Assembly: GCA_011316305.1 (NCBI GenBank)
Contig: SAUG01000030.1
Span: forward strand, 372,001-436,000
Reading direction: 5' to 3'
From: Rusavskia elegans
Lineage: Eukaryota; Ascomycota; Lecanoromycetes; Teloschistales; Teloschistaceae
DNA: 64,000 nt
Below the pieces are notes generated by a model, which saw only the letters and a list, made by a program, of their open reading frames with translations, searched no databases and was not told where the DNA came from. Below, in pieces: positions 43,849 through 55,564 of the stretch (within the stretch, counting starts at the first letter, position 1; every line of letters starts with the position of its first letter). Position numbers and translations under genes: made by a program.

Positions 43849-46050
43849 ATGGATGGCAGTCAAGCCGCCGGCGCCGCTGGCGCAAACAGTTCGAGTGATT
43901 TCGTCCGTCGCCCTGCACCCACCCATCCCGCAAACATGCCCTGGCTAATCCGATCTAGGTCCGAAAGCTGTATAAGTATGACGCGCATCGGTGGCGAAGA
44001 TACCTGTCAACGAAATGCTGAACAAGTTCACAGGATGTTGGAGGACCCTTCGTACTCCCAAGTCGTTCGATGGGGAGACGAAGGAGATAGCTTCGTCGTG
44101 CTCGAGGTGATTTGGTTCCTGTGCCCACCCAACAAGTTGCGCGAGTTCATTGTTACTGTAGAACGAGAGGTTCACCAAGTCCATCCTGCCAAAACACTTC
44201 AAACACAGCAACTTCGCAAGCTTTGTCCGCCAGCTGAACAAGTACGATTTCCACAAAGTGCGCCACAACAATGAAGACACAGGACAGTCGCCGTACGGAC
44301 CGGGGGTAAATTGAATGCACACCCCGTCCTGGCCTTCTCCATCGCTGACAAGAATCAGGCCTGGGAATTCAAGCATCCCGAGTTCAAAGCGAACAACAAA
44401 GATTCCTTGGATAACATCCGACGGAAAGCACCGGCACCTCGAAAGCCCAACCAACAGGGAGGAGAGGAGGCCCTACCGACGCAGCAGATGGACCTCGTCA
44501 ACTCACAGCTGATTGCCACGCAACAACAATTGGAACAGCTGCAACAGCGATACAATGAGATGAGCATCTCACAATCAATGCTTGTGCAGGAGCTGATCGG
44601 GGTACAAAAGACGGTGTTGAATCATGAGCATGTGATGCAAAACGTCATGAGCTATCTTCATACTGTGGACGCGAGGCAACGGCGCGACAGTAGGATTGGA
44701 GGGCCCTTTGCAGACGCAAGTGAGAATCAGGCACCTCCTGCAAATGTAGACCAGGGACAACAGCAGATTTCACCCTTGGAAGACGAGCCAGCGTCACCAC
44801 TCCAAAATGCGTCCAAGCTGCTCAGTGATCTCAACGCAGATGCCCAGCTGAACTATAAGAATCTGGAAAACATGACGGAAATGCACAATCGTGCCAATGG
44901 CATCATGTCAACACCCCCACCCGATTCGGCTTCTCGGAATGGCCATCAGAGAGCACCTACCTCGGCGGGCTCGAGTACGACTATGTCGTATGCTAAACTG
45001 CATGCCGATCGAGATGCGATAGTGTACCCTGTAGGGCAGACGCAGGGGATCGACCCCATGTACAGCGAGCATATCAACAACATACCATATCCCATGCCAT
45101 CAAAGGACCAAGAGATACCTGAAGTTCGGAGACCTACCGTCGAAGGCCGGAAGAAGAGCACACAAGTCGACCCGGGGTGGATTCGCGATCCTCAGATATT
45201 GCTGGTTGAGGATGACCCGACTTGTCGAAGGATAGGGAGCAAATTCTTGTATTCGTTCCAATGTGCAATCGACAGCGCTGTAAGTCCACTGATGCTTGAT
45301 CTCCATCGAGGGTGCTCATGCTGCCAGTTTGACGGATTGGAAGCCGTTAACAAGATGAATGCCGGGTCCAAATACGACATGGTCCTCATGGATATCATTA
45401 TGCCGAACCTAGACGGCGTTTCCGCGTGTCATCTGATCCGGCAGTTTGATAGCACACCCATCATTGCCATGACCTCAAACATCCGAAGTGACGACATCTC
45501 CATGTACTTCCAACACGGTAGGTCTCTACGTTGAAGACATTGAACCAAGCTGACTGTGTTAGGGATGAACGACGTGTTGCCGAAACCGTTTACCAAAGAG
45601 GGTCTCCTTGGCATGCTGGAGAAGCACCTTGGTCACTTGAAGAAGATGCCAAATGGGCTAGATCCCATGGGCCCGCATTCTGCACAGTCCATAGCGCAAA
45701 CATCAGCGGCACAGTCTCTGAAGGACGCGAACTCACCCAACCAGTCGCCGTCGACGATCTCCAATTGGCATTCTCCAGGAACGTTTCAGGGCATCTCACC
45801 GACCACGGCAGGTCCCAACCCCTTCATGCAGCCAATGCATCCTGCCGCGGGATATTCCATTGATCAGAGCCAGCTGCAGTTCCAGCAGCCTCACACACCG
45901 CTTGGTGCTCCAAGGCAGCCACCACATCGGAGGCAGATATCCGACATGACTGGGGGAGACGAGATGAACAACGAAGCCAAGCGACAACGGTTATTTGCGC
46001 AACAAAATGCAATGGCAATGAGCCAGATGCAAAGGCCCAGGCCCGGGTGA
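43849..46050 (+). CDS. SKN7: Response regulator transcription factor SKN7
   Basis: A nuclear factor joining an HSF-type DNA-binding domain to a two-component receiver. It acts in oxidative-stress and cell-wall/osmotic responses downstream of phosphorelay proteins. Seven exons (43849-43902, 43959-43975, 44034-44106, 44162-44305, 44359-45279, 45328-45517, 45563-46050) give about 628 residues. Exon 2 is only 17 nt. The HSF domain reads [44 protein letters not shown] and [11 protein letters not shown] coiled coil follows ([18 protein letters not shown]). The receiver has [13 protein letters not shown], the phospho-acceptor Asp in [13 protein letters not shown], the Thr/Ser switch in IIAMTSN and Lys in LPKPFT. 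The C-terminus is Gln/Pro-rich. All splice junctions restore the family sequence. The first donor (GTCCGT) is weak. Confidence 0.96.
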
Positions 46051-46532
46051 GCCAGGCCGGTTACTGATCTCCTGTATATTGCCGGATGCGTTGTCCGTGT
46101 CCGGGTGCGTAAGCGACTGCAGCTTGCGGCCATCACCTCAGCCAGAATCGCCGTGTCTCAATCACGGTTGGACTCAGTGCAGTTGCGTCCGGCGTTGCCG
46201 CACGTTGATTCGGCCAGTGAGCAAGCGAATTTACCCTTGAAATTTAACGGGTTGGAAAATTGGGTGTTGGTGAGATTTGGGAGTAACGAATGTTAGCCAT
46301 AATTTTGACATGCTATTCGAAGTTTGAATAGAAACGCAGAAGATTCGCAAGGACCACATGGCTTACTATAAGGCAGCTTGCGAGGCTGCGAGTCACGTAG
46401 GACCCGGGAAATAGGCGTTCTAGACGCCTGGACGCCCGCGATATTCCTCTCAGCCCTACGGTCCATCAACATCTGGACTCATTCAATAATAGTTCTAGAA
46501 CCCGCAATCGTTGCCCTATCTATCTTACAACC
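46051..46532. other. Intergenic, SKN7 3' flank and eIF2B epsilon promoter
   Basis: 482 bp with no gene, repeat or RNA that I recognise. Both flanking genes are on the plus strand. Confidence 0.45.
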
Positions 46533-48813
46533 ATGCCCCCGAAACCTCCCAAAGCGAAGGCTAAAGTGAAGCCACAAGAGGAACAACGTGAAGACTCCTT
46601 GCAAGCAGTCGTTAGTAGGCTTGGATGAGAATCCATCAAACCATCCTCGCTACTGGGTACCTTGTATACTGAAGTTCGCTAGGTTCTTGCGGATTCCTAC
46701 GAGACTCGGTTCCGACCATTTTCTCTTGAAAGACCAAAAGTAAACGAGATCGATCATTCATGCCCTGCTGGGATTCATTGACTGAAACCCCATAGTGTCT
46801 TCTGCCCTTGGCCAATACCCCACTCATTGAGTATACGCTTGAGTTCCTAGCCCACGTTGGCGTTGAAGATATCTTCATTTACTGCGGCGCGCACAGCGAT
46901 CAGGTGGAAGAATACGTCAAGTAATCCTGACTCTTATTTTTGTTGTATTCCATTCGCGAGCTCATAGCCGACTTTCTTTCAGTGCCTCGAAATGGAGACT
47001 TCCGACTTCTCCTTTCAAGAATTTGGTCCTGTTCAAATCCGACGCAACTTCTACTGGCGATGCCATGCGCGATCTCGATAACCGAGATCTAATCAAAGGC
47101 GATTTCCTACTAGTCTCGGGCGATGTGGTTTCCAATATGGCCATCGAGCCCGCTCTCACCCGTCACCGAGCACGGCGCGACAAGGACAAAAATGCCATCA
47201 TGACCATGATCTTGCGTGAAGCAGGCGTACACCACAGGGCTAGGGTCACTAGCCATAAGCCGGTCTTCATTATCAATCCCACCACTGACCGCTGTCTACA
47301 TTACGAAGAGATACGTTCTTCCACTGGACAAACGCGGCACGTCACCATTGAACCCGATCTATTATCGACACATTCAGAGATCGATGTTCGAGAAGATCTG
47401 ATCAATTGTCACATCGATATCTGCACTCCGGATGTTTTGGGCCTATGGAGTGACAATTTTGATTACCAGTCCATCCGCACAAGCTTCCTCTTCGGCGTCT
47501 TGAAGGACTACGAACTCAATGGCAAAACCATCCACACCCACATCATGACTGATGGGTATGCCGCGCGCGTACGGAGTCTGAGAGCTTATGATGCCATCAG
47601 CAAAGACATAACCGGCCGCTGGGCCTACCCGCTTTGCCCGGATAGCAACCACGTCCCGGGTCATCATTATAGGTACCACAAAAATGGGACGTACCAGGAA
47701 AACGGTATTACCACAGGAAGGAGCTGCCGAGTCAGGGGTCGGTGCGTTCTCGGTCAAGGCACAGCCATTGGAGAAGGCGTGACCATCAACGAAAGCTCAC
47801 TTGGCAGAAAGTGCCAAGTAGGCAATGACGCCCTAATTGAAGGTTCACATGTTTGGGACAACGTTGTCGTGGGTGACAACACGATCGTTAGACATGCTAT
47901 TGTTGCCGAAGGAGCTGTAATTGGGAAAGGCTGTACAATCGAGTCGGGGGCGATGATCTCTTATAATGTGCGAATATCTGACAATATCACCATATCTGGC
48001 TCCAAGAGTATTACTCGGTCCAGCCTCGCAAGCAAAGCAGTTGCCGAGCGGACGAAGACCCCTACCAATGGTGAAGACCATGAAAACATCTCGGATTCTG
48101 ATGAACATTCCGATGCGTCGAATGCGTCCGATAGAATCTTCCGAAACCGGCAAGGCTCGATATCTGATGCTTCAGTGTCAACCTTGCAGTCTGAAGAATC
48201 TGACCTCGAGCAATTCGAAGACAGATCACGCCGTGCGAGCTTCATTTCAGAGACATTAGACGAGGCAGCGCCGAACCAAGATTTCCACGTTGAGGCAACG
48301 GCAAGTATCCTAGACGGCTTGCAAAAGGACGACCTCGCAGAGAATATAAATCTGGAACTCACTGCGTTCCGTATGACGGTTGATGCCAGCCAGCACGAGA
48401 TACGGCGAGCAGTCGTTGCCGCATTCATGGAACGCATAGCGAACTTTGAAGCTAGCGGTACAGGGGCACGAGAGGCCGTCCACAGGGTGTTCAGTAAATA
48501 CAGAATCGTGGTGGAAAGATCACTATTTGACAAAGAGACTAGGGAAAAGCCCGATCAAGTGGACTTTATGCTATGTGTTCAAAGGGAACTTTTATCGCGA
48601 GGCAATGCAGAAAGCTTGCTGCTGTTCGTGGCAAAGGAAGCATACGATCTGGAATTGATCGAAGAGGATGGTATCCTGCAATGGTGGCCAGACATCAGGA
48701 GTAGGCACGGTAATATGGCGAGCATCAGGGGCTTGACCGAACAATTCATCACCTTCTTGCAGGAAGCGGAGGAGGACGACGACGAAAGCGAGGAGGATGA
48801 AGACGAAGCATGA
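46533..48813 (+). CDS. GCD6: Translation initiation factor eIF2B, epsilon subunit
   Basis: The catalytic subunit of the guanine-nucleotide exchange factor that recharges eIF2 with GTP, and a target of the general amino-acid control response. Exons 46533-46610, 46683-46739, 46796-46920 and 46983-48813 give about 696 residues. The N-terminal nucleotidyltransferase-like domain shows VLADSYETRFRPFSLERPK, CLLPLANTPLIEYTLEFL and LVSGDVVSNM. A left-handed beta-helix of I-G-x-G repeats follows (VLGQGTAIGEGVTINESSLG, AEGAVIGKGCTIESGAMI). After an acidic linker, the C-terminal W2/MIF4G-like helical domain contains LLLFVAKEAYDLELIEEDGI and WWPDIRS. The acidic end (EEDDDESEEDEDE) contacts eIF2 beta in homologues. 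Length and order fit the family. Confidence 0.95.
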
Positions 48814-48957
48814 GCAAACACAGATCAAGAAAAACAAATTCAGTGTCAAAGGACTGTGCTGTGGAGGCATCCGATTTTGAATGCTTCGTCTTTCCCTAAA
48901 TGCATGCCGATATGAGCGGCACATGTACAAACGCCCTTAGAACGCCCTGATCGTGTA

Positions 48958-49530
48958 CTATGAATCTCCCATGTTCCTTTCCAACACGACTCTCTCCTCG
49001 CCTCTGACCACTTCTGGACCTCCAACATCATCCATGCGTCTCTCCTTCAACGATGGCCCCTTTTCCACAGCTCGTGCTCCGGCCCTCTCCGCCCTGGCCT
49101 CCTCTATCCTCTGTGTTCTCCGCGCGATTCTCGCATCTCGTTTGGCCCTATACTGTGCATCTAGATCTTTTAGACTGGGTATCGGTGGTCTCTCCTCAGC
49201 CGGCGGACCCCAAGGCGCAACAATATCGGTTACAACATGGCGTATATGTTTGCTTGCTGGCGGTCGGGCTGCAATACGGACGACGTCACCAGTCCGGAGA
49301 GAAGAATTTGGATCGGAAACCAGGTGGGATTGGTAGGCTGTGTAGTGCTGTGGTTGAATGTAAGCAATTGGAACGAAAGGCAAAGGGAAAAGGTAGAGCG
49401 AGCTTGAGAAGGGGATTACTTTTTGGAGGAAGGAGTCGTAGACTTGCTTTACGGTGCGGACTTTTACCGCTTTCATCATCCTGCCAGCCGAGACGACGAC
49501 GCCGCAGAGAGCTTGGGGTGGGGCGGGCAT
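48958..49530 (-). CDS. Mitochondrial small ribosomal subunit protein uS17m
   Basis: A mitochondrial ribosomal protein of the S17 family that binds 16S-like rRNA. Exons 49530-49421 (approximately) and 49347-48958 flank a 72-nt intron with a GTAATC donor and CACAG acceptor, giving about 166 residues. The S17 core is GVVVSAGRMMKAVKVRTVKQVYDSFLQK, then HYTAYQSHLVSDPNSSLRTGDVVRI with the ending KHIRHVVTDIVAPWG. A long charged C-terminal extension (AKRDARIARRTQRIEEARAER) is common in fungal mitochondrial uS17. The intron is a multiple of three and has no stop, so the unspliced reading is also open. I treat it as an intron because it interrupts the conserved core with hydrophobic, poorly conserved residues. 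It is convergent with eIF2B epsilon and divergent from VID27. Confidence 0.88.
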   Translation of the reverse strand: MPAPPQALCGVVVSAGRMMKAVKVRTVKQVYDSFLQKVIPFSSSLYLFPLPFVPIAYIQPQHYTAYQSHLVSDPNSSLRTGDVVRIAARPPASKHIRHVVTDIVAPWGPPAEERPPIPSLKDLDAQYRAKRDARIARRTQRIEEARAERAGARAVEKGPSLKERRMDDVGGPEVVRGEERVVLERNMGDS

Positions 49531-49970
49531 ACCGAAGTGAGTCCAGCAGGTGGAAAGAGAGTTGTGTGGTAGTTGGCGAAAAGCGATGGAAGATATTAAA
49601 GGAACATGGCAATGTACCGGGGAGCGAGACAGCGGGTGCTCTGGCCAAAGAGCAATAGGCGTTTTCCTAGGCTTCTTAAGATAACTGACCAACCCTTCAG
49701 TCCGATGAAGATACAGTACTCTACAAGTAACAAACCCGACTTGGATGTGCACGAGTAGGAGCAGGGATCAGGCGCCAAGCCATGTGCCACGTTTCGGGAG
49801 TGGCTTGACTGCACATCACTAAAATGACCCCACCTGCAACTGCAAGCTACAACAGAGTACAATTACCGGTACCTGACAGCTGTGGAGTTCTGCATTTCCA
49901 TGCAGTGCAGCCAGCACTCATCTCGGTAGCAATCACCGCTCTTTGCTCGTCCACTGAGTGTCTCGCGACC
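49531..49970. promoter_or_regulatory. Shared upstream region of uS17m and VID27
   Basis: 440 bp between divergent start codons. The frame upstream of uS17m is open for 74 codons, but that part has no family similarity. No clear motif was recognised. Confidence 0.45.
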
Positions 49971-52513
49971 ATGTTTATGCTCCGCAATGGTTAGCAGCTT
50001 TTCCCCTCCGCCGCCCCCAGGTGGTAGCTTCCCATCTAGACTGCAACTGCTAATCAACTTTGCTCCGCTATAGTGACCAAGTACCTGTTCGGTGACACAT
50101 CCAAAGAATCCATTGTGGAAATCCCCCAAGGACAGCTTTATCTTGTCAGACCTTTGTCACCCAAGGGCTATTCCGAGCTCATCTTCAAGGACGCCGCGGC
50201 CACAATTCGGAGAACAGGCCAGGAATACCAGTACCAGCTCGTGGTCCAGCGTGCCTACGAAGAAGGTGAAGAGGAGCTGTTGGCCGAAGAAGACGGTGAC
50301 GATGGAGATGCAGAGGCCCAATCCGCCGACAAGGATGAGAAGACTTTCCTACTGGACCAGGGCCTGCATTTCCGATCCGAGATCCGAGACGGTGGTGAGG
50401 CCGTATTTGCATGGCGCGATCTAAGTGGCGACCCGGGCGACCTGTACGAATTTGTTTGCGATCGCTCAGTCCAGGCCCCAGAAGTTGGAACCTTTGAGAT
50501 GGTAGCAATCAAATGTCAGTACGAACGAAAGTTCAGAAAACCCCAGGAAGCTGCCACCGAAAAAGACCTTCAACAATTCAACTTCACTGATCAGACGATC
50601 CCAAGTGCTAGCGCCGTTTCTAGCCCAATCACCAAAGCCATCGATCCTCCACCCAAACCCAAGGCCATAGAAGATTCATTAGCCAAGCAGACACAGAAAG
50701 ACTTGTCGCTGCGAGACACCAAATCCAGGGCCTCAGATAAGGAAGTCACACACACCACAGCGCCGCCATCAGCTATGACACCCAAAGGATCTGAGCTGCT
50801 AGCCAAAGAACGTGCTGAACTTCACCTGTTCGACTTTCCCTCTGGATCATTTATGCTACAGGATCAGTCCGTTGTTGCCACGGTGTCTGAGGTTGGCAAA
50901 TGGGAGTACTGGCTCCAGATTACTGGGGCTGAACGAGAATGGCTTGGCCAGTCTGTTGTTACCGATATCAACCCCGTCTTCAACTTCGAGTATCTTTCGT
51001 TCATATTCAACCACTACACCGAGGACGGATCAGCGTATTCCTGGCTCCTCCGCTTCAAGGATCAGGAAACCGAAGAGCGATTTCAAGAAGGGTTGATGCG
51101 AGCATTATGGGAACGTCTTAATGAGATCAAATGGACTAAACCTACGGACGATGAACGGCAGTACGTCCTGGACGCTTTTCAGGATCTTACTATGGAAGAT
51201 GCAGAAAACGCCGCCAAAGACGAAGAAGAGGAAGAAGAAGAAGAAGTTGAACAAGACCAAAACGATAGCCAGCGAGCCGAGGAGTACGACAGTGATGAGT
51301 CGGCAGACGACGTCGTCACCAAAGCTGATGATGGCAATACCAATTCTCAACTGGCCGTTGGCTACAAACACGATAGATCATTTGTCGTCAGAGGATCGAA
51401 GATTGGTGTATTCAAGCATACACCGAATAACAACCTTGAGTTCTCAACAAACATTTCCAAGGTCGAAACACCAGGGGGGAAACTGTTCAGCCCAAAGAAA
51501 GTCATGCTCCATTCAGAAGATACCGACATGATCCTGCAGAACGAGGCCAACCCAAATTCTCTCTATCGTATGGATCTTGAGTACGGAAAAGTCGTGGACG
51601 AGTGGAAAGTTCACGATGATATCCCTGTCAAAACTTTTGCTCCCGAAAAGGTAGAAAATCCGATTTGTCGACATATTGTGACCCCATAGCTAATCTATCC
51701 CAGAAATTCTCACAAATGACCGGGGAGCAAACGTTCCTGGGTCTCTCCCACAATGCGCTATATCGTGTTGATCCTCGTCTTTCTGGAAACAAAATGGTCG
51801 AGTCCGACCTTAAGCAGTACACCTCAAAGAATGCCTTCTCTTCTGCGGCGACCACCGAACAAGGATACATTGCCGTCGCGTCCGACAAGGGTGATATCCG
51901 GATGTTTGACAAGCTAGGCCTTCGCGCGAAGAGCCAACTGCCTGCCCTGGGAGACCCCATCATCGGCCTCGACGTCTCCGCAGATGGCCGCTGGGTGCTT
52001 GCAACCTGCCGCACATTTCTTCTGTTAATTGACGCGCTACAGAAAGATGGGAAAAACGAAGGGAAACTTGGCTTTGAAAAGCCGTTCGGGAAAGATAGCA
52101 AACCGCAACCAAAACGTCTGACTTTACAACCCTCGCATGTTGCACAATTCCAACATGAGACCAAGGCTGCTCTCGCTTTCACCCCAGCACACTTCAACAC
52201 CGGCGTGGACGACAAGGTGACTTCAATTATCACGGCTACAGGCCCCTTTATCGTCACGTGGAATATGAAGAAGGTACTGGCCGGACGCAAAGATCCTTAC
52301 ACCATCAAACGATACGATCAAGAGGTCAAGGCCGACGATTTCAAATACGGCAGCGATAGGAACGTCATCGTAGCTCTGCCTAACGAGGTCAACATGGTGG
52401 CTAAGCAAAGCTTCAAGAAGCCCACCAGAGAGAGCATCGCTGCGACACCGAGGGCCAGTGGACGGTTCGGCTCGCGGTTGAGGAAGAGCGATGTTGTGAA
52501 CTCGCCGTACTAG
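49971..52513 (+). CDS. VID27: VID27 family cytoplasmic protein
   Basis: Vid27 was named from a yeast screen for vacuolar import and degradation of fructose-1,6-bisphosphatase. Its biochemical role is not well defined. Exons 49971-49989, 50074-51650 and 51704-52513 give about 801 residues. The first exon is only 19 nt (MFMLRN then V), which is characteristic of this gene in fungi. Domains in order are an N-terminal PH-like part (VEIPQGQLYLVRPLSPKGYSE, FVCDRS), a central PH-like domain (FMLQDQSVVATVSEVGKWEYW) and an acidic linker (EEEEEEEEVEQDQND). The C-terminal WD40-like beta-propeller has FVVRGSKIGVFKHT, TFLGLSHNALYRVDPRLSGNK, GYIAVASDKGDIRMFD and GLDVSADGRWVLATCRTFLLLID. All conserved blocks are intact. 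Confidence 0.94.
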
Positions 52514-53136
52514 AGGAGGCGTGTGGTGTTTCAACGAAGGGATCTGAGTTTCATACAAAGGGGCGCCGACCATGCCTGACCGCTGGGAGTTTTGATCGAC
52601 ACTGGGCTCCTTGAATTGGCGCTGGATTTGCTGTGGTTCGAATGATATCCCCCGTTGCGATTTTCTTCCCAAGGCAACAAGGTTCCAGCGAATGGATAGA
52701 TGAACTTCAGGCATCTGTGAGATGTAATGCACTTCCACGTTTCTTCATCGTGATCAGCGTCCAAGAGACACGATGATCAAGTAAGACGTTGGATAAATCG
52801 TGTTCGAACGTTTTACAATTTGATGGATTTCGTCCCACAGGATGATGATTTCGGATTGCCCACCTTTCATCCTACAAAGTCCGAGTTGTCAAGATGTGCT
52901 TGGTCCCCCTTTCGTGTTGTCTCGTTACGTGGCGGGTCATACCAGATCTTCCTGAACCATGCCCTACTACCGCAGGGCTCCAGTCCACGGTTGTCTGCTC
53001 TCTACATTTCAAGAGACTTGACAATGTTGACCTCTACATCTTCTCACTCGAACCACCTCTCACCGGTTCCATCATGGTACACCTTCGATCACGAATCCCC
53101 AAGTACTTGAATCTCCCTATCCCAGGACCATCAAAT
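52514..53136. other. Convergent 3' flanks of VID27 and OXR1
   Basis: 623 bp between convergent genes. The plus-strand frames here, and the one extending over 52820-53110, are unsupported. The part next to OXR1 (53110-53136) is C-rich. No RNA gene or repeat was recognised. Confidence 0.45.
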
Positions 53137-54267
53137 TCAACTCCCAACCCACCAAACCTCCACCCCCACCACCTCAAATTTCCCCCCCTCCTCACTCAGC
53201 CCCTCGTTCCCAAACGTCATGCACGGACTGCTGATCCCCCTCTCCAGTACCCCATCCAACCACAACCCATATTTTCCGTCTCCCCCACCAACGCTCAAGA
53301 ACCCTTGCTCGCAGAAGATCAGATAGTCGTTGACGCCGCTGTAGGGGAAGGCTTTGAAGCGGATGCGTTGTTCGTGGAGGGAGGAGGGGGTGGATATCCC
53401 ATCGCTTGGTGATGGAGAATGAGTTCTCATCGATCCGTTTGTATTATTAGGCTGAGGAGAAGATAGGGAGGTTGAGGAAGCGGAGGCCGGATAGAGGGAG
53501 AGGAGATCGTGGGAGGGTTTGCGGTGGTGTGGTTTGGATGAAGATGAAGCGGATGTGGGACTGGCGATGGTGGTGCTTCGGAAGTCGAAGGTTGCGGAGT
53601 CTGGCGCTGAGGGCGGAGGAGGGAGGGATGAGAGGAGGGAGGATGCGGGGAGGATTGAGGAGCGCCAGAGGAAGCATTCGCCTGTGCCGTAGAAGGAGGG
53701 GGAGGGGTGGGGTGGGTCGGTGAGGTAGGCGCCGAAGATCTATCAAGGATGATGTGAGTATTGAGTAGTTGGTGGACTTGAATGGTTTTGGGTAGAGAGG
53801 CTTACGCCGCCAGCGGCATCTTTGATGACGAGGATGAAGGAGCTACTTTTCGGTATTGATCTAGAGGCACATTTATTGTAAAGGGTTGTTAGGCTGACAC
53901 CATCTTCTTCGAGACTGTAGGCTAACGACCAGGACTCGGCAAGCTGCAAACGTGGAGGAACGAGTAGCCGAATTTCTTCGGCCAGAGCGCGGGTGAGAAC
54001 GACCGAGGATGAGGATGCGCTGCCGGACTTTAGGGTGAGGGGGGTTAAAGGTGGTGGTTGAAAAGGCGAAGCGGTGCGTTGCGGGGGAGTGTAGACGCCA
54101 TTGTGCGTGTCAAGGGAGGGTGGAGGAGGTGCTTTGCTGCTGGGGACTTGATCGGGCTCAGTCAATCGGCGGTAGAGACCCGAGACGACGTGAGAGACGG
54201 GGTAGGAGAAGTAGGATTTGGTGGAATGTTGCGCCGAAGGTGTCGAGGTTGCTTCTGTCTCAGACAT
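53137..54267 (-). CDS. OXR1: Oxidation resistance protein 1 (TLDc domain)
   Basis: TLDc proteins protect against oxidative damage; yeast Oxr1 also binds and promotes disassembly of the vacuolar H+-ATPase. Exons 54267-53806 and 53739-53137 give about 354 residues. An N-terminal Pro/Ser-rich segment leads to the TLDc domain: LPPRLQLAESWSLAYS-like start, DGVSLTTLYNKCASRS, SSSFILVIKDAAGGIFGAYL and FYGTGECFLW. After a Ser/Pro-rich loop the domain ends with IRFKAFPYSGVNDYLIFCE, LSVGGGDGKYGLWLDG and KFEVVGVEVWWVG. A long insertion between the two halves of the domain is usual in filamentous fungi. Two in-frame ATGs lie side by side at the start, so it may be one codon longer. Confidence 0.93.
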
Positions 54268-55564
54268 CATTGTGGGTGGTCGAGCTGGCTGTGATGGTTA
54301 GATATAAAGGGCATCATCGGCGATGGAGAATAACAATCGACCCTTGATATCCGAGTAATAATTGCTGGACTAGAGGCAAGGATAACATGCAATTATCGCC
54401 AGAGCCTTAAGAACAACAACGTTCGTCATGCGGCTTAAAATATGCAGCCGCACGGGCAATCGGCGATCGGCGTCCGTGGCCTGCGTGGGTACTGAAGTCT
54501 ATTCGATTCGAGCCCCTGAAGACATCCAATATTATCCACCCCTGTGAACAATCCAAGGAACCATCGAATCCGACGTTTCACAATTACTTTTGATGTCTAG
54601 AGATCCACTACATATATGCAACTCCTCGAGCACCTCGTCTTTCTAGAGGTCATGCTGCAATACAAGAAAAAAAAGCTTAAATTAAATCTAAATAGCACGA
54701 GGTCTCTAGACCCGTCAAGAAGCGGCTTTTCAAATACGCATGGCGGCTTGGACAGTCAATCTGAATAGTATTCCTTGTTCTCAGTGCGTGGATAGGCCAT
54801 CCAGCGAGCGTAGGGGAACCATTGATCCCTAAGCAACGGTGAGATTCAAGAACAACAATTAAGGGGTGTAGCAGGAAATCCACGAGGGAGCGAAGAAGAT
54901 CACCGGGCAACTTTGTTATCGCAAGGAGGCATGAAGACAGCGATGCAGCTGATATTCGACCTTGTTAGGTGTGCTTGTACATGGTTCCATGGAATTGAAA
55001 TATGATCGAGAAGTATGAGCGGAAAGACTGAGAATGGAAGCCATATCACTATACTTCCCGGATTTGGAGCTTCGTCTTATTGTCTATTCCTGAACATTGA
55101 GGTCACACCACTCAGTGCCTTCATGCCGCACTCTTACGATCCACATTTTGCAATCTGCAGACCGCCGAGGAACAGCGTGGAGTCTCCTGCTTGATTTCCG
55201 AACGTCCGAACGTCCGTCCATCGTGCTAGGCTCTGTACTCGCCCACTATCCCCGGTGAATTGTGTTTTTATTTGGATAATTAAATGTAACTTTCCTTTCG
55301 TCAAAGCTCCTGGGTCGTCCATGTGATAGAATCATCAAGATAGATCCTGCCGAAAGGCCCGACAAGTCAATTCTTCGGTCTTGGTGCATATTGATACGCC
55401 TTCAAAGTTCACAACCTCAGGTGGCTAAGTATTCCAGAGCGGCTTCGATTCCCGAGGATAGTGATCATCCGTGCTGAGCTTGAAGCCGATGGCTTAATTC
55501 TTGTGTGATTGGCACGGGTAGTCCTAATTGTATCGCTTGCCATCGATGTCGTTGATAACATTAA
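54268..55564. other. Intergenic, nothing recognised
   Basis: 1.3 kb between OXR1 and TRM10, both on the minus strand. It contains the OXR1 promoter and the TRM10 3' flank. An AT-rich patch at about 54660-54695 and a doubled GAACGTCC word near 55198 are the only irregularities. No gene with intron signals or recognisable protein is visible on either strand. Confidence 0.4.

Noticed and set aside
43525..43926. 133-codon minus-strand frame overlapping the SKN7 start
   Set aside because: Gly-rich run is the complement of the CCA repeat; no homologue, and it lies opposite the SKN7 leader and first exon.
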